A stretch of 64,000 nucleotides of DNA, from NCBI GenBank assembly GCA_027475525.1, contig JAMWFC010000117.1:1970183-2034182 (forward strand). Reading direction: 5' to 3'. Shown here in pieces: positions 22,239 through 32,577 of this stretch. Positions within the stretch are counted from its first letter, which is position 1, and each line of letters begins with the position of its first letter. Both the position numbers and the translations under genes were made by a program. This DNA is from Macrolepiota albuminosa. Its lineage: Eukaryota; Basidiomycota; Agaricomycetes; Agaricales; Agaricaceae. A model generated the notes under the pieces. It had not been told where the DNA came from and searched no databases. It saw only the letters and a program-made list of their open reading frames with translations.

Positions 22239-22328
22239 TAACACCTTGCAGGTCTCTGAGTTCTGACACAATAGTAGTTAGACTTTATATTGAATTCAAA
22301 TATTGCCCGTACGTAGCGGTATTATTTG

Positions 22329-23710
22329 TACTATCATTGGTTACGGCTTTCAAAACGGTTGGGAGTTTCAAAATCAGAATTTTAAGAGATCGCGGACATA
22401 GAGCCACTGATCCTTTGCACAGTATCTTAGATATATACTAGTAGAAGCTATATTACCAAAAAAATGAAGGGATTGAGCTACATCCTGATTGCGATGTAGG
22501 CAACAAGACTGGGAAAATGAGAAAAACATATTCAAACAGCTCCGGATTTAAGTATCATTGAATGTACTGCCACCAGAGTTTCCAGAATTCATGAAGGCAC
22601 ATAAGAAATGTTATATCCAAAGTTTCAGAGCATCCTGAGTTGTGATGTGTGAGATACAAGGGTTAAAGTGTCTGAGCGTGACAATGAGTGATTCGACATT
22701 GATCAGATTTCAAAGTCCGCAGCGTGTCGCGTCGCGTTTTGTTTAATCATTGCGACTGTTAATGTGTTGCCCACTGACTGATCTTATATGATACGGAGTC
22801 ACAAAGCTTCTGCTAGGGCTTCTTCTTGGCAAAGGACCATTAGTCCTGAGGTTGAAAAGCTAATTCAAGAGGCATGCACCACACTCTGCACTGAGGCAAA
22901 GCCCAACTACTCTAAAGTCATTAAAGATATTCTGGAACGTACTGGTATTGCTATTCCTTATCACACTCTTCGTAACCACTTGTTGGCACGGATCTACACA
23001 CATTTTAATGCCAAACCTGCCCTGCGTAAGGATCCTCGGTATGAAGGCATCTTCAACCGGACACGACATAGACCCACTGTACAAACAGAAGGTGAAGCTC
23101 CAAACCTCAATATGGCATACATGGCTGGGCCCTCTACTTTACCACCCCCACTGCCGTCAACTCTGCTATCCTCAAACATCATCAATGCTGGTAATCCGGT
23201 CTATCCAACATTTTATCCTGCCTCACAACACCCAGCCCCTCCAACATTTTATCACGACGCAATCTCTATTTTACCTCCTTGATTTTTTTTGCTTTACTCA
23301 CAACTAATAGTATTGTATATATTTTGATCATTACATCCTCTACTATACAACTTAACATTACTTGTACATAGCCCGTTAATAGATTTTCTTGAGTTATAGT
23401 GCTGTAATCGCGAGGTCTACACGTCTACGCGCCGGCGATGACTTCCCACTGCCAGAGCGGAGTTGAAACTGGCCGTATGAGTCAGCGTGACAATCCGTGA
23501 CAAAAGTTTTGAAACTCCCAACTTTTGGGACATGCTCGACCGGCATTGTTCCAACATAATAACACATTCGCCATTCTCTTAGTTAGCACAGTTGCATCAT
23601 ATTCAAGTGTTACGGTACCGACTCCGGAAGTCCGATTGGAAAGAAGTTCTATGGATGTCTTGCTATTCGTGATTTAGTCGAAATTTTGAAACACCCAACC
23701 AATGATAGTA
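22329..23710. mobile_element. Small pogo-like (Tc1/mariner) element flanked by TA
   Basis: TACTATCATTGGTT at 22329-22342 is the perfect inverse of 23697-23710; reading TA as the duplicated target leaves CTATCATTGGTT termini. Inside, GTTGGGAGTTTCAAAA occurs at 22358-22373, its inverse at 23507-23522, and a one-mismatch inverse at 23684-23700. The left end has an 18-bp insertion relative to the right. The only substantial ORF encodes a psq-type helix-turn-helix protein, which matches the pogo class. There is no DDE domain, so the element would be non-autonomous. Confidence 0.6.
22788..23282 (+). CDS. Helix-turn-helix (psq/CENP-B-like) protein, transposase N-terminus without a catalytic domain
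   Basis: This single-exon ORF encodes 164 residues. Residues about 18-75 (SPEVEKLIQEACTTL, then KDILERTGIAIPYHTLRNHL) read as a psq-type helix-turn-helix, the DNA-binding fold at the N-terminus of pogo-like transposases. The rest is Pro/Thr-rich and ends PPTFYHDAISILPP. No DDE block follows in any frame. It lies inside a TA-flanked inverted-repeat element, so it may bind the element's own ends. The frame is intact while older elements nearby are riddled with stops, which suggests a recent insertion or selection. A domesticated gene is possible but not shown. Confidence 0.6.
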   Translation: MIRSHKASARASSWQRTISPEVEKLIQEACTTLCTEAKPNYSKVIKDILERTGIAIPYHTLRNHLLARIYTHFNAKPALRKDPRYEGIFNRTRHRPTVQTEGEAPNLNMAYMAGPSTLPPPLPSTLLSSNIINAGNPVYPTFYPASQHPAPPTFYHDAISILPP

Positions 23711-23971
23711 GTCGATCGTGTCATTCTTACCTTTATCAATGTCTCACTCAATGTTATTGCTCATTTTTTTGTGTTCTTCATTGGAACACTTAGGTTGTTT
23801 CCGTACCCCTTTTGTCATGATTTCTGCTAAATACTTCAACAAATAAAGTTGACGAACTGCGATAAAAGTTCGAAGTCACGGGCCTCCGGCCAGTCACGCT
23901 AGTAGTCACGCATCGACTATACGTTCCTTCTTTATTCTGTCCTTTCTGAAGGACTTTATCTCCTGCTTCCG

Positions 23972-26107
23972 ATGTCGCTCAAAGTCCCAAAGGCCAACAA
24001 TATTCAGCTTTTTAAGGAGGGGTACAAGGTATAACAGAAAAGTTATAGGTGAGATCAGGACTGACGCTGCGGAAAGCACTTATCAGGTCTTGAGGACGCA
24101 GTGCTACGGAACATACAAGCTGTATCAGAACTTTCCGATCTTGTTCGCACAAGTTTCGGGCCAAATGGCGCGTTTCTGCGGGGTTTTGTTGCTTGGGAGG
24201 CTCATCATTGTTTTAGGTCGCAATAAACTTTTGATCAATCATCTTGGACGACTTTTTGTGACCTCGGATGCTGCGACAGTTCTTAGGGAAATTGAAGTGG
24301 TGCATCCTGCGGCGAAGTTGTTAGTGATGGCATCGCAGGCTCAGGAGACAGAAGTTCGTTGCCCGGGTTGTTTGCCCTGTTGGTACGCGTTCTGATAAAT
24401 AATCATTTTTCATCTGGTGGTAGATGGGTGACGCGACGAATCTTGTTCTCATCCTGGCGGGAGAACTATTAAAAAAAGCCGAACATCTACTTGTGATGGG
24501 TCTTCATCCAAGCGAAATCACCAAGGGTTACGAGTTGGCATGCACCAAGGCTCTAGCTGAACTTGAGAGTGTGTTTGTGTCTTCTTAAGATTCTGCCTCG
24601 TCTATTGATATGCGTAGACCTCTCAACATATAGCCTTCCCACACCCCTAACACAAACGACGCTCGCATCGGCACTTAAGCCCGCAATCGCGTCAAAGCAA
24701 TATGGGAACGAAGATGCTTTGGCATCACTTGTTGCGGAGGCCGCACTTGCCATTATGCCAACAAATCCAAAAAACTTCAACATAGACAACGTTCGTGTTG
24801 TGAAAATCATGGGAGGAAATCTGTCAGCAAGCAAAGTTGTCCAGGGAATGGTTTTCGGCCGTGAGCCGGAAGGTGCGCATCCAAGTTCTACCTACAGGAG
24901 ATTGCCGCGTCTGTTCCCTCGTGCTCTACTAGATCTGTACTTTGTCCTATCGTGACTCGACATGAGATATGCGCATGATCATTTCTGATTCGTGTTCTTT
25001 ATTCAGGTCAAATTAAAAAAGTAACTCGCGCAAAAGTTGCTGTCTTCACATCTGCACTCGACGTTGCGCAAACCGAGACGAAAGGCACCGTGCTCATAAA
25101 GAACGCCGACGAGATGCTCAACTTCACCACTGGGGAGGAAAAACATCTCGAAAAGGTACCTCACCCGTCCTTCATTCTCTAAAGCTAATGATTGCAAATA
25201 TATAGATCTTTAAAGAGATCGCAGACTCAGGAGTTAAGGTTATTATCGCTGGCTCGACAATAGGCGAGCTCGCACTTCACTACCTTGATCGATTCGGCGT
25301 CGCTGTCCTGCGTGTCCTCTCCAAGTTCGACCTCCGACGACTCTGCCGCGTTGTCAACGCTACACCACTCGCACGTATGGGAGCACCAACTCCAGAAGAA
25401 GCCGGTTACGTCGATGTCTTCGAGACGATTGAAATTGGTGGAGACCGTGTTACGGTTCTACGACAACTTGTTGAGGGTGATGCCGGATTCGACCCAACAA
25501 CACGGGCTGAAAAATCAAGGACTGCAACAATTGTCCTCCGTGGCGCGACAGCGAACCATTTGGATGACCTTGAGCGCGCCATAGACGATGGGGTCAACGT
25601 CATCAAGAGCTTGTTAAAAGACGCGCGGCTCGTGCCTGGTGCGGGAGCGACGGAAGTGGAGCTTGCGAGACGAGTGGAGGCATACGGTAATGGACTCAAG
25701 GGTCTCGCACAGCATGCGGTGAAACGCTATGGTACTGCTTTGGAGGTGGTACCTAGAACGTTGGCGGAGAACGCACTCGGTGGTGCGGAGGGTAACGAGG
25801 TGCTCAGTCGATTGTGGGCGAAGCATGAGCAGAAGGGCGAAGAAGCTTGGGGTGTTGATATTGAAGTTGTTCCTTTTTTTTCTTTGGTGCCTAAACTGAT
25901 CGCAGCGGATATTAGGCTGAAAATGATGGAACACTTTCGACTGATGAGCACAGGATCTATGATTCGCTCGCTGCGAAGTCGTGGGCTCTTAAGCTTGCAA
26001 CGGAGGCTGCGATATCGGTGCTCAGTGTAGATAGCATCATTATGAGCAAGCCCGCTGGTGGCCCGAAGATGCCCCAGCAAGCTGGGAACTGGGACGCCGA
26101 CGATTGA
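23972..26107 (+). CDS. CCT8: T-complex protein 1 subunit theta (CCT8)
   Basis: This is a subunit of the cytosolic TRiC/CCT chaperonin, which folds actin and tubulin using ATP. The start at 23972 gives MSLKVPKANNIQLFKEGYK. Conserved blocks follow: LSDLVRTSFGPNG, NKLLINHLGRLFVTSDAATV, HPAAKLLVMASQAQETEMGD, GELLKKAEHLLVMGLHPSEI, RTATIVLRGATANHLDDLER, ARLVPGAGATEVELARRVEA and SVDSIIMSKPAGGPKMP. The usual nucleotide-site GDGTN is GDATN here. It has about 550 residues, normal for the family. Introns are short; one at 24168-24216 seems to use a GC donor. The last intron ends at GGATATTAG, leading into AENDGTLSTDEHRIYDSL. No lesion was seen. Confidence 0.95.
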
Positions 26108-26565
26108 TTGATACAAGTAGAAGGAAAACTTAGTATATCGTTGTACAAAGGGTAATGCTAGGTCACGCACGGTTCATTCTGCATGAGCAAATTTAATGCG
26201 CGCAACACTTGCATGCGTATACATAAAGCTTCCTACACCATACCTGTTCATACATATTACCGAAATATTGCGACATATTATTTATGAGTCATATGCGTCC
26301 TCGCCTTTGATACGCAATTACGCTACCGGTTGTATTCATTTTCTCACTTTGCGTACTGAATACTAATAAAGTATGGTACTATATTATTACAGTTATGATA
26401 CATAGAAATATCTGGGTAGTGAATATATTGTTGATAGCGAGAGATCACGTATATACGGACGTTGGAAGTGTTCTGAAGAGGTTTGTGCCGTCCCAATTCT
26501 AATTACGATATAAGATAAGCTTCAAAAGGTTATGTATGGAGTCGTCAAACTTGAGCTTCAGCGCA
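26108..26565. other. Convergent intergenic region
   Basis: About 460 bp of AT-rich 3' flanking DNA lie between the converging CCT8 gene and the J/ankyrin gene. No gene, RNA or repeat was recognised. Confidence 0.6.
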
Positions 26566-28331
26566 TCACTTTCCAGAGCCTAAGATTGAACTTGATCCAC
26601 GGCCACGCCTTGGTCCGCGTCCTCTGACCCCGATCTGGTTTGGTCCTCTAACGTTGCTTCCTATCTTCTGGATATCCTTGGCGTGATTCAATCCTGAAGA
26701 GGATTTTTGGTTGTGATTCTTCTTTCGGAAGCTTGTACTGTGTTGCATAACTCCCCCATAATGTGCAAGTAACCGTTCAATATCATTTATCTTTTCCACC
26801 TTAGTCGGTGCTTTTCTCGCAAGGTTCTCGCTTTCAGCGACGAAGCCTTCCCAAATGGAAGTCATGGTCTCCTTGTTGGCAAGCTTCTTATCAAGAATCA
26901 TCCAAACAAGCTCTGGTTCGAGGGATTCGATAGCGAGGGACAGCAGCGAAGTCGAGGAATGAAGTTCATAGATATTTGCCGTATCGGCAGTGGGTGGAGG
27001 GATTCGATAGCGAGGGACAGCAGCGAAGTCGAGGAATGAAGTTCATAGATATTTGCCGTATCGGCAGTGGGTGAATGTTCTTCAAGGAAGTAATTGACCA
27101 CAGCGAGGTGCCCACATGAAGAGCAACATGGAAGGCTGTAAGCCCAGCAGAGTCTCTTTCTTCAGACTCGGCACCTATTCATTTCAGTTGAAATATTTTA
27201 GAAAAAGATTTGCTTGTTACCATGACCGTCTAGCCATTTCACTAGATCATGATCACCATGTCTGGCTGCAATGTGTAACAATGTCTCATGAGGGTCTGTC
27301 GGTACTACCTCGACGAAGTCGTGGCAGCCGTCCTTCACTTCCCCACCGGCAGCACTGACTTGCTCCTCCCATATACCTTGTTCTACTCGCTTTGCATTCC
27401 CTTTTCTTGCAGCGGCAAAGATGGCCGATCGAAGTTTTTGACTACTTTCTTGTCGTTTCCGTATGGTTTCCATGTCCTTCTCACGTCGGGTCTTGGCCGC
27501 CGCCTTCTTGTCAAAGTTCTTGATTTTCTGGCGTTCCTCTGCTTCACGACGTTCTGGAGGAAAATAATCTCAGTGAAGGAAACCAGAGTCACCTGTAAAT
27601 ACGTGAAAGTTAACCTTGTTCACGTTCTAATTCCCTTCTTGCCCTAAGTTGTAATCTTTCTCTGTTCCTGCGTTCTTCGCCGGTCTTCTGTTCATCCAAA
27701 TGTCTTTGAATCCGGGTTCGATGTTGTTCAGGAGATTCTCCTTCCTTTTTGTATCTATGGGTGCCTTCGAGGAAACAATCACAGTGGCTTTTCAGGATGC
27801 GAGATCAAACATTAGAAAATGACGGACGTGCGCAGAACGCATGCTCTTCGCCTCGCATGACCATTTCAAATAATTGTCTGAAGACAGAAAAAAACGATGT
27901 TTCAGCAATTTAAGAAGCTTTTGAACTGCCTGAGATGAATACCTGTATAATTCATACAGATATTTTTCATCTACATATCCATCATGATCGGAGTCATCAG
28001 AGTCACTGTTGTTGTCTAGGTGCTTGAGTAAAACTCGGTAGGCCTCACTAATTTTCTGGAATTGTTGAGTAGCACTTGGGTCGTTTGGATTTTTATCTGG
28101 ATGAGTGCGCAAAGAAAGCTGAAGATAACTTGTCAACAATACAGATATGGATGAAAAATGTTTACTCACCTTCTTGTATGCGTTTTTGACCATTTCAAGT
28201 GGAGCACCCTATGATCGAGACGTTTATCAATGGCATAACTAGCTAAGGACCTTACTTTTTACCTCTTCAACTTCCAGTATAGCATAAGCCTCATAAGTAT
28301 CGCAAATATTTTGTGGTAGGATAAATGGCAT
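26566..28331 (-). CDS. J-domain protein with ankyrin repeats (reading frame disrupted as assembled)
   Basis: The start at 28331 gives MPFILPQNICDTYEAYAI, then a split J domain (GAPLEMVKNAYKK / LSLRTHPDKNPNDPSATQQF, with HPD intact). A charged coiled coil follows (RREAEERQKIKNFDKKAAAK), then ankyrin-like repeats (ETLLHIAARHGDHDLVKWLD; GLTAFHVALHVG) and an Arg/Gly-rich tail (RGRGPRRGRGSS). J domains stimulate Hsp70 ATPase; the ankyrin part suggests a ribosome- or client-binding adaptor, but the partner is unknown. Two lesions interrupt the frame: one missing base near 27108-27113, and a 77-bp tandem duplication at 26920-27073. Removing one duplicate copy rejoins LLSLAIES to LEPELVWMILDKK. These are probably sequence or assembly errors rather than true loss. 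Confidence 0.75.
26920..27073. repeat. Exact 77-bp tandem duplication inside an exon
   Basis: Positions 26920-26996 and 26997-27073 are identical, and identity ends exactly at both borders with no extra matching base. The length is not a multiple of three, so it shifts the ankyrin frame. Confidence 0.95.
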
Positions 28332-28441
28332 GCCGTTCAAAGAATACTAAACAAGAAATAAGACGTGTCTTCGAATTTAGCAAAGAAGCGGGACGCGAAA
28401 TATTTGTTACGCGACGCGTTCTGGATCCCGCTATTTTGGTG
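28332..28441. promoter_or_regulatory. Short shared promoter between the J/ankyrin gene and BCS1
   Basis: Only 110 bp separate the divergent start codons. The stretch contains ACGCGT at 28414-28419 and two more CGCG cores (ggacgcgaaa, ttacgcgacg). ACGCGT is the MCB box bound by MBF-type factors in ascomycetes; its meaning here is inferred. An upstream in-frame ATG for BCS1 at 28325 would overlap the J-protein start and is less likely. Confidence 0.5.
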
Positions 28442-30104
28442 ATGACCAACATCGCGCCCGCGACACCGTCACTTCCCGCAGATTTTGTAGAGGTACCTGG
28501 AATCGATGCTAGGCCATCTGATAGTACGTCATGGCCCGGGGCGTCTCTCAAAAACAAGTACGTTCCTCTCCGCCTCGATTGATGATTTCGTTCATACTTC
28601 GAGAATGTACAGTCAATACTTCGAGGCTGGGTTTGGTCTTATGGTGCGCTTTTTCTGCAAGGACGTCTCAAAAAATGTTCATTCTAGACGTGTCAGGGTT
28701 TGACTGTTGGTTTAACAATCATGCGCCAAGGACTTGTGGCAGGGATGATAGCCTTGCGCCGACGAATGCTTGTCACTCTCGAGATCAACAACAAAGACAG
28801 AGCATACGAATGGTTCCTAGCGTGGATGTCCAATCAAGCTAACTCATGTTCAAAAAATTTGCCTTCTACCACATCTTGGATCCGCAGTCACCAGCTCAGC
28901 GTCGAGACTCTGGTTGAACAACGCAAAAATGGAAGCTCATCTGCTCTTTTCAAACTAGTTGCTGGACCGGGTACACATTTTTTCAAGTATCAAGGAGCCT
29001 GGATGCAGGTCTGCTTGATGACCTCCAGTTATACGAACTCTAATACTCCCTAACAGGTCAAACGAGAACGAGAAACGAGATCCATGCAACTCATGTCTGG
29101 AGTGCCGTGGGAGACCATTACTCTCACTGCTCTTTCTCGGGATCGTTTGTTGTTTCCAAAATTGCTTTCGGACGCTCGAGATCTTGCCATGAGGGGCCAA
29201 GAAGGAAAGCTCGTAATATATACGGCCTGGGGAGTTGAATGGAGGCCTTTTGGCCAACCCCGTCGAAAGCGTCCACTACAGAGCGTTGTTTTGGAACCAG
29301 GAATTGGTGAAAAAGTTGAACACGATATCAAATCGTTTCTTTCGCGTCGCCAATGGTATGCTAACCGAGGTATGCATAACAATCTTTTGATATTTTCGTT
29401 TTATCTGACTCATGCTCTACCCAAGGCATACCATATCGCCGAGGATATCTCCTGCATGGACCTCCTGGTTCAGGGAAAACTTCCTTCATTCAGGCTTTAG
29501 CCGGGTCGCTTTCTTATGACATCTGTCTACTAAACCTATCTGAAAGAGGGCTGGCAGATGACAAACTAAATCATCTCCTCTCTAACGCGCCAGAGCGTAG
29601 TTTCGTATTGATCGAGGATATTGATGCTGCATTCAACAAGCGAGTACAGACCACTGAAGATGGGTGAGTGATGAAACATACTTCGCAAATATATGAATCA
29701 CGCGTGATTACAGCTATCAATCGTCTGTCACCTTCTCCGGATTTCTAAATGCACTGGACGGGGTGGCTTCAGGAGAGGAGCGTATCATCTTCATGACCAC
29801 CAATCATGTTGAGAAATTGGATCCTGCCCTTATTCGACCCGGTCGCGTTGACGTTTCCGAATTCATTGACGATGCCAGTGCGATACAGGCAAAAATCCTG
29901 TTCAACAGATTCTATCAGGGTGGAGAGGACATGCCGGACGATGAGGTGCAAAAGCTAGGCTGGACACTAGAGGAGATGGTGGAATCTGAGAGAAAAGTTG
30001 GTAAGAGAGTAAGTATGGCTGCTTTGCAGGGATTATTCATCAGAAATAAGGCGAGAGACGCTCTCGCGGGATGCCCCGAGTTATTTACCGAGCGGACATA
30101 CTGA
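28442..30104 (+). CDS. BCS1: BCS1-type mitochondrial AAA ATPase
   Basis: BCS1 is an inner-membrane AAA protein that translocates the folded Rieske Fe-S protein during complex III assembly. The start at 28442 gives [20 protein letters not shown]. Next comes the N-terminal membrane and targeting region ([21 protein letters not shown]) and the BCS1-specific domain ([19 protein letters not shown] to [20 protein letters not shown]). The AAA domain has Walker [10 protein letters not shown], Walker [12 protein letters not shown] and an Arg-finger block [11 protein letters not shown]. There are five or six short introns. It converges with BUD23, whose stop lies 55 bp away. Fungi often carry several BCS1-like paralogues, so the exact substrate is inferred. 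Confidence 0.9.
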
Positions 30105-30159
30105 GAGTACACAAGTATGACGATTGCGAGTGAATACCATGTTTACACTAAAAATGTCT

Positions 30160-31273
30160 TTAGAAGACTGCCCTGCGTTTTCGACCAGTGTACTTTGAGT
30201 CTCGAGGAACGTCTTCTTTTCCACGTTTGCGATAAAGCTATGACATGACTTAGCTTTCAAGCTAGAGTAGAACCCGTACGGTGTAATCACCTCTTTCTTC
30301 TTTAGTATCCAGTCCCTATCCTTTACGCCCTTTCTCTTTCCGTTCTTGGTCTTACTCTGCTCCCTTTCTCTACGCCTCTCAAACCTAGCTTCGCTAATCT
30401 CTCCATCTTCGTCGTCTAGTGCTTTTGGTACCTGTTGCTGACCTCCACCGCCACCTACGAACAGACACAGAAACACTTTCTTTGCCTTTTTTGAATTAGG
30501 ATAGTCCACAACAATGCCTCCGCCAAACCCGGCCTTTTGGGCCACGGACGTGATCATCTGTATCTGATCATCCGAAGAAGGGTAGAACTGGAAGACCGCC
30601 CGTGAAGGGTTCCGAAGCGCAGAATGTAGAGTTGTAAAGAATCGACTGAGTCGGTGTGATGGGGAGGACGTTGGGTGTGATGTTTCGGCATTTAGAAGCC
30701 ACTGAAGCACTGATATACTGAGACTGATTCGACTGCAATGAATTTATGAAAAGATTGTCTACAGACCTGATAGCCCCGTCAAAGCTTCCTGGTCTAAATC
30801 CAAAACCCTGACCTATGTCTTGTAGAAATAGGTCGCCTTCAACCTCGCGCTCTAACGCAATCTCTGTGACACAGACAAGTTACTTTGTATTAACACGGTA
30901 ATAGTCAATGTATCGTACCAAGCATGCTAGGTGCAATATCAACACCTGCCCAAACGTAGCGCTCTTCGTCGAGAATCTCACCAGACAGGCCCGATCCACA
31001 CCCGATATCGAGAAGAAATGCATTCTCTTCTGGAGGTATATTGAGAAGTTCTAATGCTCTATATGTCATGTCTGCTTGGATTTGTTGATTCCTCGTACTA
31101 TCAAGAACGAGCATTAGTTTTCATCATGGATTGCTATTTTCAAACTACTTTTGTGTATATTTTTTAGCCTCGGTATCCCCGTAATACTGAACGAGAGGGA
31201 AGCTTCAATATCATATACCTTTGAGAGTGAGACGTACAATTTCAGGAGGCGCCTGGAGTTCAGGTCGCGACAT
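30160..31273 (-). CDS. BUD23: 18S rRNA (guanine-N7)-methyltransferase BUD23
   Basis: This SAM-dependent enzyme methylates a guanine of 18S rRNA during 40S maturation, working with Trm112 in the nucleus. The first exon, MSRPELQAPPEI, starts at 31273 and splices to YYGDTEAKKYTQ and then NTRNQQIQADMTYRALELL. Motif I is FLLDIGCGSGLSGE. The C-terminal half has RLSRFFTTLHSALRNPSRAV, GFGGGIVVDYPNSKKAKKVF and the basic tail, which resumes after an intron as LYRKRGKEDVPRDSKYTGRK and ends RRAVF. That basic tail is a BUD23 hallmark. There are four or five introns. The length of about 280 residues is normal. Confidence 0.93.
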
Positions 31274-32577
31274 TTATGCGTAACGTCAACAAATTTCGTG
31301 GTCTAAATTTAGAAACAAGGATAGGGCGGACAGCTGTTACGTAATCAGAAACGAGCTCATTGCCGGGCACGTGCGTTGCGTTTACAGTGGTTGTTGCAAT
31401 TAGGGCCCCAACTCAATGTTGAACTCCAGCATCAGGGTCTCAGTTTGCCAAGGCTTAATAAATCCAGCCTCACTTTGGTCTTACTTTTAAGCCTTGAATC
31501 TAGACTTCAAAAATTTAATGATATATGTACATGTAGGATATTTCATGTTTAAGTAAATCACTTAGATCTAGTAACTTCACCTATGTTTTCTCAACTTCAA
31601 GCTTAAATCCAGCCCTAACCTCATTGCATTTGGAAGCCTTACATCTAAGCTCAAACTTCACTTCATTTAGTCAGGACCTTATTTTAAAAAGTGAAATTTC
31701 TAAATTCACCTATAACATTACATCATTTAATTAATGATATGCATGTTAGTACAAACCATTTCTGAAAATACGCATTACAATTGAAAGCAGCAGAAATGAG
31801 AAAACTGCCAGAAGAGCACTATGATAGTGATACTGACCCTCCTGCATCAGCAGGGCAGGTGTCTCTGGAGTAGCTCTTAGCAGAAATAGTATTAGTGTCA
31901 TAAGTGAACATCCCAATGATATAGTGCTGTGTAGTACAGGTTGTTCTCTACATATGTATAATGAAATTTCTTAAAAATTTGCATGCTACCTCTGCCAGCG
32001 ACATGCATATGATTGTAAAGAAGTATGATTTTTATTTCAGAAACATTTCAAAGAATGGTATATATTTTCCTAATCATTGCAGCAAGAAATTGCTTACATA
32101 TTTCCTAGAGAAAAACAACATGAAAGTATAATGATAATTTTCCTTGTCCCTTCTTCTAGAGGAAACAGGTTCTGCTGCCAGCAGTGATCATTTCATTCAC
32201 AAATGTGTGCAGGTGGGCAAAATCATCATCAAATGAAAGATAACATCGCCTACATGTTTACCAAGACCCTACCAAGCCTCTATTTAATTGCCTCTGCCAG
32301 ATACTCCGGATTACCGAGTTATGGAGATGTTGAGCCCGTGCTAAGGAGTGTTGGAATGGCGTGGAGGTGACAGATATGAAGACATGAAGGCTATACCACG
32401 GCCACACCATCAGGGTCAGTACAAGGGCCACAACTGCTTTGTCCGTCTGGACACATAGAGCAACATCCAACATACCCTCAGTTCCATTTACATGTTCTGA
32501 GGATATCATACGTGTTCATCTAGGTACACACAATACTGTTTTGTTTACACATTCTGAGGATATCATACAGGTTCATC
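31274..32577. other. AT-rich intergenic region, no gene seen
   Basis: About 1.3 kb of AT-rich, CpG-poor sequence follows after the first 120 bp (BUD23 upstream region). The 'ttctgaggatatcatac' block recurs at 32495 and 32552 (period 57 bp, imperfect). No coding or RNA feature is recognised. It may be an old repeat insertion. Confidence 0.55.

Noticed and set aside
28325..28441. Upstream ATG (28325) as the BCS1 start
   Set aside because: It would overlap the start codon of the divergent J/ankyrin gene, and the added 39 residues have no family match. The ATG at 28442 fits the usual BCS1 N-terminus.
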